Assembly (NCBI RefSeq): GCF_014360585.1
Contig: NZ_JACIXG010000002.1
Coordinates: 1 to 64,000 of the forward strand
Source: Nocardioides sp.
GTDB taxonomy: Bacteria; Actinomycetota; Actinomycetes; Propionibacteriales; Nocardioidaceae
Reading direction: 5' to 3'
DNA: 64,000 bases
The notes under the pieces were generated by a model. It saw nothing but the letters and a program-made list of their open reading frames with translations. It ran no database searches and was not told the DNA's origin. How positions within the stretch are numbered: position 1 is the first letter of the stretch; each line of letters starts with the position of its first letter. This document shows, piece after piece, positions 43,732-51,140 of the stretch. Made by a program: the position numbers and the translations under genes.

Positions 43732-44598
43732 TCAAAGAGCGGTCGTGCGCCCCACCAGGTGGAGGGTGTCGGAGCCACGCTTGTGGAGTGAGAAGTCGTA
43801 GCCGTCCAGGTGCTTGAGCGACCCGAACGCGACCGAGGAGGGCAGGAAGACCGGCTTCTTGAACGCCACGTCCACGCGTACGGACCCGGGCAGGCGGTTC
43901 TCCAGCGCCGCGATGCAGCGCGCCTTCGTCCACATCCCGTGGGCGATCTGCCGCTTGAACCCGAGCGCCTTCGCGGTCAGCGGGTACAGGTGGATCGGGT
44001 TGTAGTCGCCGGCGACCTTGGCGTAGCGCCGGCCCAGGTCGGCCGCGAGCGGGAAGACCGGGCCCGAGGGCTCCACCTCGGCGAGGTCCGAGCGCCACGT
44101 CACCTCCGGGTTCCGCTTGCCCCGGACCAGGTACGTCGAGGTCGACTCCCACACGACCTCACCCTCCACGGTGGCGACCGTCAGGAACCGGTACGCCTGG
44201 CCGACCGGGTGCGGTTCGGGCTGCCCCACGGTGGCGGTGACCGCGACCGCCTCGTCGACCGAGATCGGGCGGTAGCCGCTGATCGAGTTCTCGATGTGGA
44301 CCATCCCCATCGCGGGCGAGGGGAAGTCGGGTGAGGACATCAGCGCCATGTGGAGCGGGAAGGCCAGCATGTGCGGGTAGGGGAGCGGCACGGTGTCCTT
44401 GATCGGGAAGCCGCACAGCTCGGCGTAGGCGTCGACCGCACCCCGCTCGAGGACGACGGGCTCGCGGGCCAGGCTGAGCTCCTCGTAGGCGACGCCGGTC
44501 TTCTTGATCCCCGGCAGGGCGTTGACGCCCGGGACCGCGGGGAGTGCAGCCCTGATGAGCATCCCGGGACCGGACCTGCCTGTGAAGATGTCGCTCAT
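43732..44598 (-). CDS. htdX: MaoC-like (R)-3-hydroxyacyl dehydratase, HtdX-like
   Basis: This 288-residue double-hotdog hydratase has its catalytic motif VAGDYNPIHLYPLTAKALGF followed by KRQIAHGMW, with the Asp-His dyad of MaoC/hydratase-2 enzymes in the C-terminal half. It catalyses dehydration of (R)-3-hydroxyacyl-CoA or -ACP in fatty-acid elongation or breakdown. Its ATG overlaps the fabG4 stop by one base (TGATG). The htdX-fabG4 pair with divergent fadA2 mirrors the mycobacterial Rv0241c-Rv0242c-Rv0243 locus. Confidence 0.9.
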   Translation of the reverse strand: MSDIFTGRSGPGMLIRAALPAVPGVNALPGIKKTGVAYEELSLAREPVVLERGAVDAYAELCGFPIKDTVPLPYPHMLAFPLHMALMSSPDFPSPAMGMVHIENSISGYRPISVDEAVAVTATVGQPEPHPVGQAYRFLTVATVEGEVVWESTSTYLVRGKRNPEVTWRSDLAEVEPSGPVFPLAADLGRRYAKVAGDYNPIHLYPLTAKALGFKRQIAHGMWTKARCIAALENRLPGSVRVDVAFKKPVFLPSSVAFGSLKHLDGYDFSLHKRGSDTLHLVGRTTAL

Positions 44599-45920
44599 CA
44601 GGCCCCCAGCATCATCTGGCCGCAGACACGCACGACGTTGCCGTTGACCGCGGTGGAGGCCGGCGAGGCGTACCAGGCGATGGTCTCGGCGACGTCGACC
44701 GGCAGGCCGCCCTGCGACATCGCGTTGAGCCGCTGGCCGACCTCGCGGGTCGCGAACGGAACGGCGGCGGTCATCTGGGTGATGATGAAGCCCGGCGCGA
44801 CCGCGTTGATGGTGATGCCGTCGGGGAGCTCCTCGGCCAGCGAGTCGACGAAGCCGATGACGGCGGCCTTCGACGCGCCGTAGGAGGTCTGGCCCAGGTT
44901 GCCGGCGATGCCGGCGATCGAGGAGACGCCGAGGATGCGTCCGTTGGGGCGGATCAGGTTCTGCTCGAGCAGCTTGGCGGTGATTCGCTCCGGGGCGGAG
45001 ATGTTGATCTCCAGCACGGTGCCGAAGCGGTCGGCCTTCTGGTTCGCGAGCTTCTTGTCGAGGGTGACGCCGGCGTTGTGGACGACGATGTCGACGCCGC
45101 CGAACTTCTCCTGGAGGTAGGAGGCGATGTTCCCCGGGGCGTCGGCGGCGGTGATGTCGGCGGTGATGTAGTCCGCGGTGACCTTCTTCAGGTCGTCCTC
45201 GGACGGCGGGATGTCGAGACCGACGACGGTCGCGCCGTCGCGCTGCAGCACCTTAGCAATCTCCTCGCCGATGCCGCGCGCGGCGCCGGTGACGAGCGCG
45301 ACCTTGCCGGTCAGCGGCTTCTTGGGATCGACCTGCTCGGCGGCGGGGGAGGCGTTCTTGGTGCCGATCCGGACGACCTGACCGGAGACGTAGGCGCTCT
45401 TCGGTGAGAGCAGGAAGGCCAGCGTGGAGAGCAGCGAACCCTCGAAGCCCTTGGCGACGTAGACGAGCTGGACGGTGCCGCCCTTGCCGATCTCCTTGCC
45501 GAGGCTGCGGGTGAAGCCCTCCAGCGCCCGCTGGGCGACCCGCTCGCGGCCGCTGAGCTGCTCGGGCGGGGTGCCGATCACGACTACGCGCGGGTTGTTC
45601 TCCAGGCTGCGCATCACGGGGGTGAAGAACTCCTGGAGCGCGACCAGGTCGCTGGTGGAGGTGAGGCCGGTGGCGTCGAAGACCAGGCCCTTGAAGCGCG
45701 CGCCGGCTGCCGCGGTGTCGGTCGAGGCCACGTCCAGCTCACCGAGGAGCCCGCCCAGCGACTCGGCCAGACGGCCGCGGCCGCCGATGAGGACCGTGCC
45801 CTTCACGAGCGGTGCACCGGCTGCGTACCGCTCGAGCTTGGCGGGGCTCGGCAGCCCGAGGTTCTTGACGAGGACCTTGCCGATCGCCGACTGGGTGAAG
45901 CTCTGGTACTTGTCGCTCAT
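44598..45920 (-). CDS. fabG4: High-molecular-weight 3-ketoacyl reductase, FabG4-like
   Basis: This 440-residue protein has an N-terminal flavodoxin-like domain of about 200 residues and a C-terminal short-chain dehydrogenase domain. The latter has the cofactor motif ALVTGAARGIGEEIAKVL (about residue 209), the catalytic Ser in ILGVSSIAGIAG and YGASKAAV with the Tyr-Lys pair. This two-domain form is the FabG4 type, which reduces 3-ketoacyl-CoA using NADH. It is transcribed with the hydratase gene and is divergent from the thiolase fadA2, giving a compact set for reversible acyl-CoA interconversion. Confidence 0.92.
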   Translation of the reverse strand: MSDKYQSFTQSAIGKVLVKNLGLPSPAKLERYAAGAPLVKGTVLIGGRGRLAESLGGLLGELDVASTDTAAAGARFKGLVFDATGLTSTSDLVALQEFFTPVMRSLENNPRVVVIGTPPEQLSGRERVAQRALEGFTRSLGKEIGKGGTVQLVYVAKGFEGSLLSTLAFLLSPKSAYVSGQVVRIGTKNASPAAEQVDPKKPLTGKVALVTGAARGIGEEIAKVLQRDGATVVGLDIPPSEDDLKKVTADYITADITAADAPGNIASYLQEKFGGVDIVVHNAGVTLDKKLANQKADRFGTVLEINISAPERITAKLLEQNLIRPNGRILGVSSIAGIAGNLGQTSYGASKAAVIGFVDSLAEELPDGITINAVAPGFIITQMTAAVPFATREVGQRLNAMSQGGLPVDVAETIAWYASPASTAVNGNVVRVCGQMMLGA

Positions 45921-45982
45921 GGTCTGCTCTGATCCTTCTGGACGTGGTCTCTGAACGTGGTCTCTGAGGCGTACGTTGGTAT

Positions 45983-46001
45983 GTTACTGACCAGTTGTAA
46001 C
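45983..46001. promoter_or_regulatory. Candidate TetR-type operator between fabG4 and fadA2
   Basis: GTTACTGACCAGTTGTAAC has GTTAC/GTAAC arms. It lies in the 164-bp divergent promoter and shares the TTACTGAC half-site with the mce upstream motif. The TetR gene downstream of fadA2 is a candidate regulator. Confidence 0.45.
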
Positions 46002-46084
46002 TACAGGTGTAACTCGGTGTCCACTTTTCGTGATCTCCCTGACATACCCTTCTCCAAAGCGCGTCATCAGACAAGGATGTACTC

Positions 46085-47380
46085 ATGACCACCACTCGCC
46101 GTGTCGCCATCGTGGGCGGCAACCGTATTCCTTTCGCCCGCTCCAACGGCGCATACGCGACCGCGTCCAACCAGGAGATGTTCACCGCCGTCCTCGACGG
46201 TCTCGCCGCTCGCTTCGGCCTGGAGGGCGAGCGCATCGGTGAGGTCGCCTCCGGCGCGGTGCTCAAGCACTCGCGCGACTTCAACCTGACCCGCGAGTCC
46301 GTGCTCGGCTCCAAGCTGGCTCCTGAGACGGCGGCCGTCGACCTCCAGCAGGCCTGCGGCACCGGCCTCCAGGCGGCGACCTACATCGCCAACAAGATCG
46401 CGCTCGGCCAGATCGAGTCCGGCATCGCCGGCGGCACCGACACCACCTCCGACGCGCCGATCGCGCTGGGCGAGAAGCTCCGCAAGATCCTGCTCGAGGC
46501 CAACCGCGCCAAGAGCAACGTCGACCGCGTGAAGGCGTTCGCCAAGCTCCGCCCGGCCGACGTCATCCCCAACATCCCGGCCAACGTCGAGCCGCGCACC
46601 AAGCTCTCCATGGGTGAGCACGCCGCGCTGACCGCGCAGGAGTGGGGCATCACCCGCGAGGCCCAGGACGAGCTGGCGGCCGCGTCCCACCAGAAGCTGG
46701 GCGCTGCGTACGAGGCCGGCTGGTTCGAGGACCAGATCACCCCGTTCCGTGGCCTGGAGAAGGACAACAACCTCCGTCCGGGCTCGACCGTGGAGAAGCT
46801 CTCGACCCTCAAGCCCGTCTTCGGGGCAAAGGGCGAGAACCCGACCATGACGGCCGGCAACTCGACGCCGCTGACCGACGGTGCCTCCGCCGTGCTCTTC
46901 GCGAGCGAGGAGTGGGCCATGGCCAAGAACCTTCCGGTCCTGGCCTACTTCGTCGACGCCGAGGTCGCCGCTGTCGACTACGTCGCCGGTGGTGAGGGCC
47001 TGCTGATGGCGCCCGCCTACGCCGTCCCGCGCCTGCTCGCCCGCAACGGCCTGACCTTCGACGACTTCGACTTCTTCGAGATCCACGAGGCCTTCGCCTC
47101 CCAGGTCCTCTCGACCCTCGCCGCCTGGGAGTCCCCGGACTTCTGCAAGGACAAGCTCGGCCTCGACGCCCCGCTCGGCACCGTCCCGCGCGAGAAGCTC
47201 AACGTCAAGGGCTCCAGCCTGGCGGCCGGCCACCCCTTCGCCGCCACCGGCGGCCGGATCATCAACAACCTCGCCAAGCTGCTCGACGAGAAGGCTGCGT
47301 CGACCGGTGAGGGTGCCCGCGGCCTGATCTCCATCTGCGCCGCCGGCGGCCAGGGCGTAGTGGCCATCCTGGAGAAGTAG
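46085..47380 (+). CDS. fadA2: Acetyl-CoA acetyltransferase, FadA2-like
   Basis: This 431-residue thiolase has Cys in QQACGTGLQAATYIA, His in GHPFAATGGRIINNLA and the second Cys in ISICAAGGQGV. The middle segment is longer than in biosynthetic acetyl-CoA acetyltransferases, as in FadA2/FadI enzymes. AAGGA lies 9 bases before the ATG. Divergence from fabG4-htdX suggests the three run one pathway. A 12-bp terminator hairpin follows the stop by 17 bases. Confidence 0.93.
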   Translation: MTTTRRVAIVGGNRIPFARSNGAYATASNQEMFTAVLDGLAARFGLEGERIGEVASGAVLKHSRDFNLTRESVLGSKLAPETAAVDLQQACGTGLQAATYIANKIALGQIESGIAGGTDTTSDAPIALGEKLRKILLEANRAKSNVDRVKAFAKLRPADVIPNIPANVEPRTKLSMGEHAALTAQEWGITREAQDELAAASHQKLGAAYEAGWFEDQITPFRGLEKDNNLRPGSTVEKLSTLKPVFGAKGENPTMTAGNSTPLTDGASAVLFASEEWAMAKNLPVLAYFVDAEVAAVDYVAGGEGLLMAPAYAVPRLLARNGLTFDDFDFFEIHEAFASQVLSTLAAWESPDFCKDKLGLDAPLGTVPREKLNVKGSSLAAGHPFAATGGRIINNLAKLLDEKAASTGEGARGLISICAAGGQGVVAILEK

Positions 47381-47397
47381 GAAAACGCAAGACGTAC

Positions 47398-47425
47398 GCG
47401 GCGCCCGGCTCCTGCCGGGCGCCGC
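47398..47425 (+). terminator. fadA2: Terminator hairpin after fadA2
   Basis: Perfect 12-bp stem (47398-47409 with 47414-47425) and 4-base loop TCCT. Confidence 0.75.
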
Positions 47426-47435
47426 AGTCATTCCC

Positions 47436-47650
47436 GCCGAGTCGGTAGTTGTGGCGTACCGAGTCGTTAGTTCTGGCCGCCGAGACCGTAGTTGTGGCGT
47501 GCCGAGTCGGTAGATGTGGGCGGCGAGTGGGTAGTTATGGGCGACGAAAGTCGAGTTTCGTCGCCCATAACTACCCACTCGACACGCCAGAACTACCGAT
47601 TCGGCGCGCCGAAGGTGCGGTTTCGGCACGCCAGAAGTGCGGTTTCGGCG
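47436..47650. repeat. Periodic GCCGAGTCGG array fused to a 26-bp perfect inverted repeat
   Basis: Five direct units start at 47436, 47458, 47479, 47501 and 47522 (periods 22, 21, 22, 21), with consensus GCCGAGTCGGTAGTTGTGGC. The last unit is the left arm of an exact 26-bp inverted repeat (47524-47549 with 47556-47581, 6-base loop). Inverted units ACGCCAGAACTACCGATTCG (47584) and ACGCCAGAAGTGCGGTTTCG (47628) follow. It fills the gap between the convergent fadA2 and tetR genes and has no open reading frame of interest. Confidence 0.75.
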
Positions 47651-47654
47651 AGGG

Positions 47655-48368
47655 CTATTTTGCGGTGAGGGCCAGGGCCGAGGTGACCAGGAAGTCGCGG
47701 ACCTGGTCGGGGGAGACGGAGCCGACGGTGGGTACGCCGGGGGCGGACTCGGAGACCAGGATGCCGACGCGGGCGAGCTGGAGAGCGCCCAGGCCGGAGG
47801 CGTAGAGCGTGTTGGCGAGCAGGTTGGCGTCCTTGACGTGGAGCTGCCCGGATGCGGCGCCGTCCTCGAGGACCTTGGTGAGGATGGTGAGGCAGCCGTT
47901 CATCGCCCGCCCGAGGCGGAACAGGGCGCTCTCGGAGAGCTCGTCGAGGAGGTCGGAGCCGCTGCGGCGCATCAGCGTCTGGGCGCAGTCGACGAAGGCG
48001 GGATACTCGATCCCGTAGTCGACGAAGGTGCCGACGACATCGCGGACGACGTCGGTGGGTGCGCTGTCGCCCTCGGTCGCGACCAGCATCCGCTCGCGGA
48101 GCTCGTCGAGATAGCCGACCAGGGTCAGCGCGAAGATCTCGTCCTTGCCGGTGAAGTGCCGGTAGACGATCGCCCGGTTGATGCCGACGGCCTTGGCGAT
48201 GTCCTCGATCTGCGCATCGCTGACCCCGCGCTCGTCGAAGAGCCTGCGGGTTGCCGCAACGATGTCTGCCTCGCGTGCGCGGCGGCGGGCGGCTGCGGCC
48301 GACCGGCGGCCGTCGGGCTCGGATCCGTTTGCTGACGCGGCGCCAGAGATGGGTGGTCGGATGCTCAC
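47655..48368 (-). CDS. TetR-family transcriptional regulator
   Basis: This 237-residue regulator has a basic N-terminal tail, then a TetR HTH (about residues 28-75): DIVAATRRLFDERGVSDAQI followed by EDIAKAVGINRAIVYRHF. The ligand domain is helical and of normal length. GTG 48368 is chosen because TACAGT lies 6 bases upstream, implying a leaderless start; a longer reading begins inside the palindrome at 48387. Its place beside fadA2-fabG4-htdX suggests control of acyl-CoA metabolism, as for the TetR protein near the mycobacterial locus. Confidence 0.87.
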   Translation of the reverse strand: MSIRPPISGAASANGSEPDGRRSAAAARRRAREADIVAATRRLFDERGVSDAQIEDIAKAVGINRAIVYRHFTGKDEIFALTLVGYLDELRERMLVATEGDSAPTDVVRDVVGTFVDYGIEYPAFVDCAQTLMRRSGSDLLDELSESALFRLGRAMNGCLTILTKVLEDGAASGQLHVKDANLLANTLYASGLGALQLARVGILVSESAPGVPTVGSVSPDQVRDFLVTSALALTAK

Positions 48369-48374
48369 AGGCAC

Positions 48375-48380
48375 ACTGTA
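48375..48380 (-). promoter_or_regulatory. -10 element TACAGT, leaderless tetR
   Basis: On the minus strand TACAGT ends 6 bases before GTG 48368. Confidence 0.5.
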
Positions 48381-48386
48381 CGCCGT

Positions 48387-48405
48387 GTGCAACTCCGAGT
48401 TGCAC
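48387..48405. promoter_or_regulatory. Perfect 19-bp palindrome, TetR autoregulatory operator
   Basis: GTGCAACTC and GAGTTGCAC are exact inverse arms around one base. The palindrome lies just upstream of the TACAGT -10 box, in the -20 to -40 zone, which is ideal for repression by the TetR product. Confidence 0.7.
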
Positions 48406-48450
48406 CACGAGTGCGCCTAGTCACATGCGTCGGCCGACGTCGTGATCGGG

Positions 48451-49956
48451 CTAGCCGAGGAACTGCTGCACCGTCGCGAGGGTGTCCGCCTCGGCCGCGG
48501 TCTTGTCGTCGCGGTAGCGCACCACGCGGGCGAACCGCAGCGCGACCCCACCCGGATAGCGGGTCGAGCGCTGCACCCCGTCGAAGGCGATCTCGACCAC
48601 CTGCTCGGGCCTGACCTCGACAACCCAGTCACTGTGCGGGTCGGTGACGGCGAGCTCGGTGAATCGTTCGGTCTGCCAGGCCAGCATCTGGTCGGTCATC
48701 CCCTTGAACGTCTTCCCGATCATCACGAACCCGTCCGGTCCGCGCGCGCCGAGGTGGATGTTGGAGAGCCAGCCCTTGCGGCGCCCCGAGCCCCATTCGA
48801 CCCCGAGCACGACCAGGTCAAGGGTGTGGACCGGCTTCACCTTGACCCACCCCGAGCCGCGTCGACCAGCCTCCCAGGGCAGGCCGACCCCCTTGAGGAC
48901 GACTCCCTCGTGGCCGGCCGCGAGCACGTCCGCGGCGAACCGCTCCGCCTCCTCGGAGTCGACGGTCAGCAGCCGCGGAGCCCGGTGCTGCTCGGGGACG
49001 ATCCGGTCGAGCTCGGCGAGGCGCTGGTCGAGTGCATGATCGAGGAGGTCGAGACCGTCGAGGTGGAGGATGTCGAAGAAGTACGGGGCCACGACCGTCT
49101 CGGAGGACGACCGTGTCGCCGTGCGCGAGGCGGTCTCCTGGAACGGCCGCGGTCGCCCGTCGGGGCCGAGGGTCATCGCCTCGCCATCGAGCACGAGCGT
49201 CTCGGCCGGCAGGGCGCCGACGATCTCCGCGACCTCGGGCAGCCGCGCGGTGATGTCCTCCAGGGTGCGCGTCGCGATGCGGACCTCCGAGCCGGACTTG
49301 TGGGCCTGGATCCGGATGCCGTCGAGCTTGGTGTCGACCACGACCGCCTCGCCGAGCTTGGCCATGGCCTCCTCGACCGAGCCGGCGGACGAGGCGAGCA
49401 TCGGCAGCACCGGCCGTCCGACGACCAGCCCGACCTCGTCCAGCGCGTCGGTGCCGTCGAAGGCGAGGCCCGCGACCGCGACGGTCGAACCGGAGAGCAT
49501 CGCGGCGCGGCGTACGGCCGGCAACGGCACCTGCGCAGCCACTGCCAGCGCCTCCTGGACCAGCGAGTCGAGTGCGCCTTGGCGGACCTCTCCGGTCACC
49601 ACGCCCCGCAGCCAGGTCTGCTCCGCCTCGATCGCGGAACCGAACAGCATCGCGGTCTCGCGCGCCCGCTCGCTCTGCGAGCCGACGCCGGCCAGCCGGG
49701 AGATCCGCTCGAAGGCCTCGTGCACGCCCTCGACGGTCAACGACGGCTCGGCTGCCGGAGCGGGGAGCGAGGTGAGCGAGCGCCATCCCAGGCCGGTACG
49801 CCGCTGCAGCAGCGAGCCGCCGAGATAGGCCGTCACCACCGGCAGCTCCTCGCGCGTGGCCGCGCCGAGGCACGTCGCCAGCGCGGCGACCTTCGCTTTC
49901 CGTGACCGAGTCGCGGCGACGGCGTTCGAGGTGGAGACGATGTCGGCGAGCAGCAT
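48451..49956 (-). CDS. ligB: ATP-dependent DNA ligase, LigB-like
   Basis: This 501-residue ATP-dependent ligase has an N-terminal DNA-binding domain (about 1-190), the adenylation motif VVVDTKLDGIRIQ with the nucleophilic Lys, motif III LVLDGEAMTLG, PYFFDILHLDG, motif IV HEGVVLKG and motif V GWVKVKPVHTLDLVVLGV. The C-terminal OB domain follows. It seals nicks using ATP and supplements the NAD-dependent LigA, probably in repair. Length matches mycobacterial LigB. It is a single gene; the upstream gap carries a REP-like element. Confidence 0.93.
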   Translation of the reverse strand: MLLADIVSTSNAVAATRSRKAKVAALATCLGAATREELPVVTAYLGGSLLQRRTGLGWRSLTSLPAPAAEPSLTVEGVHEAFERISRLAGVGSQSERARETAMLFGSAIEAEQTWLRGVVTGEVRQGALDSLVQEALAVAAQVPLPAVRRAAMLSGSTVAVAGLAFDGTDALDEVGLVVGRPVLPMLASSAGSVEEAMAKLGEAVVVDTKLDGIRIQAHKSGSEVRIATRTLEDITARLPEVAEIVGALPAETLVLDGEAMTLGPDGRPRPFQETASRTATRSSSETVVAPYFFDILHLDGLDLLDHALDQRLAELDRIVPEQHRAPRLLTVDSEEAERFAADVLAAGHEGVVLKGVGLPWEAGRRGSGWVKVKPVHTLDLVVLGVEWGSGRRKGWLSNIHLGARGPDGFVMIGKTFKGMTDQMLAWQTERFTELAVTDPHSDWVVEVRPEQVVEIAFDGVQRSTRYPGGVALRFARVVRYRDDKTAAEADTLATVQQFLG

Positions 49957-50025
49957 GTGTCCAGTGAACCTCACGCCACCGACATCCGAGCCTTGCCCGG
50001 CGCTTGCGCAGGGCAAACGGGAGGA

Positions 50026-50078
50026 GGTCGAGCGAGCGCAGCGGGTGAGCCTGCGAACCCGCGAAGCGGGTCGAGACC
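50026..50078. repeat. REP-like palindromic element with GGTCGAG / GTCGAGACC ends
   Basis: A 53-bp imperfect palindrome begins GGTCGAGCGAGCGCAGCG and ends GCGGGTCGAGACC, with an inner stem ACCCGC-GAA-GCGGGT. Elements of this type are scattered between genes in many high-GC actinobacteria. It lies between ligB and the upstream MDMPI-fold gene, both on the minus strand. Confidence 0.6.
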
Positions 50079-50086
50079 ACTTTGCG

Positions 50087-50671
50087 CTACCCCATTGCGG
50101 TCCACGCGGGGTCACGCCCGAGAAGGCGTAGTGCGTTGTTCCACGGGTCATCGCCACTCATGGACAGCGGCGTGGCGAAGACGGGGGTGCCGCCCGGCGA
50201 GGAGGCGATCTGGCGAGCGATGTCGTGGACGTGGGTGACCGTTGGTTCGTCTGGCCGGTAGGTCTTCCCGAGCGCAGTCGCGACATCCCAGTTGTGCACG
50301 GCGGCGTCCAGCAGCTGCATCCCCAGCGCCATCGTGACGGTCGGGTGGAAGCCGAACTCGGCCAGATGGATCGTCGCCTCCGGATCGGCTGCGCCGAACG
50401 CATCCCGGACCCGTGTGGCCGACTCCTGCCACCTGCGGGCGACGTCCTCGCTGTCGACCGGCACGGACTCGTACGCGGCGACCGGTGCGTCGCCGTCGGC
50501 GACCGCGGCGGCGAAGCCGAGGTTCTGCCCGACCATGTGCCCGAACAGGTCGGCGAGGTCCCAGTCGGCGCACGGGGTGGGGATGGTCAGGTCGTCGGCC
50601 GCGGAGGCGAGCGTGGCGGTGTCGTCCAGGGCGCGGTCGTAGGCCGCGAGCGTGTCGTGAAAAGTAAGCAT
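50087..50671 (-). CDS. TIGR03086-type MDMPI/DinB-fold protein
   Basis: This 194-residue helical-bundle protein has the N-terminal motif LTIPTPCADWDLADLFGHMVGQN, with the His of the metal site, and LLDAAVHNWDVATALGK with the second His. This is the family of mycothiol-dependent maleylpyruvate isomerase and related metal-binding proteins, most of unknown reaction. A thiol-transferase role is possible. A leaderless promoter (TACGAT) lies 6 bases upstream, back to back with that of the divergent MarR gene. Confidence 0.82.
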   Translation of the reverse strand: MLTFHDTLAAYDRALDDTATLASAADDLTIPTPCADWDLADLFGHMVGQNLGFAAAVADGDAPVAAYESVPVDSEDVARRWQESATRVRDAFGAADPEATIHLAEFGFHPTVTMALGMQLLDAAVHNWDVATALGKTYRPDEPTVTHVHDIARQIASSPGGTPVFATPLSMSGDDPWNNALRLLGRDPAWTAMG

Positions 50672-50677
50672 CTGTTG

Positions 50678-50683
50678 ATCGTA
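50678..50683 (-). promoter_or_regulatory. -10 element TACGAT, leaderless
   Basis: On the minus strand TACGAT ends 6 bases before ATG 50671. Confidence 0.5.
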
Positions 50684-50690
50684 GGCGCAA

Positions 50691-50707
50691 GTAGACGATC
50701 TGTCGAC
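50691..50707. promoter_or_regulatory. Possible MarR operator
   Basis: GTAGAC and GTCGAC form near-inverse arms (5 of 6) 5 bases apart, between the two divergent -10 boxes. A MarR dimer here would repress both genes. Confidence 0.35.
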
Positions 50708-50711
50708 CGGT

Positions 50712-50717
50712 TAGGCT
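50712..50717 (+). promoter_or_regulatory. -10 element TAGGCT, leaderless
   Basis: TAGGCT ends 6 bases before GTG 50724 of the MarR gene. Confidence 0.5.
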
Positions 50718-50723
50718 TCTGCG

Positions 50724-51140
50724 GTGGATCGACCCGAGCTCGGCTTCCTGCTGTCCCGTCTGATGCGCGAGGTGATGGCTCGCGAGAAGCCGATCCTCGA
50801 CGCCGCTGGGCTGGAGATGTGGGACTACGCGGTGCTGACCGCGCTGGCTGAGTCGGACGCGCCTACCCAGGCCCACCTCGCCGCGACGACGGGCCGTGAC
50901 AAGACCCGGCTGATCGGCAACCTGGACCGGCTCGAGGCCGAGGGCATGGTCGCTCGCCAGCCCGACCCGGCCGACCGGCGCAACCGGATCGTCTCCTTGA
51001 CCCCCGGCGGCGCCGAGATCCTCCGCAGGTGTCGCGAGGCCATCGAAGCCATGGAGACCGAGCTGCTGGCCGGTCTCGACCCGGCCGACCGGGCGGCGTT
51101 CGAGCGCGCGCTGACGGCTCTCGCCGAGGCCGGCCGATGA
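50724..51140 (+). CDS. MarR-family transcriptional regulator
   Basis: This 138-residue winged-helix regulator has the recognition region TQAHLAATTGRDKTRLIGNL and the wing GMVARQPDPADRRNRIVSL, with DxRxR typical of MarR. The start is GTG, leaderless. It is divergent from an MDMPI-fold gene and overlaps the following serine hydrolase by ATGA; it probably controls one or both. The ligand is unknown. Confidence 0.9.
   Translation: MDRPELGFLLSRLMREVMAREKPILDAAGLEMWDYAVLTALAESDAPTQAHLAATTGRDKTRLIGNLDRLEAEGMVARQPDPADRRNRIVSLTPGGAEILRRCREAIEAMETELLAGLDPADRAAFERALTALAEAGR

Noticed and set aside
47436-47650. Possible CRISPR array
   Set aside because: Units are contiguous and imperfect with no unique spacers, orientation changes within the array, and no cas genes are in the window.
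48369-48392. Longer TetR start at TTG 48392
   Set aside because: It would place the operator palindrome inside the coding region and the -10 box within the gene; GTG 48368 fits the leaderless pattern.
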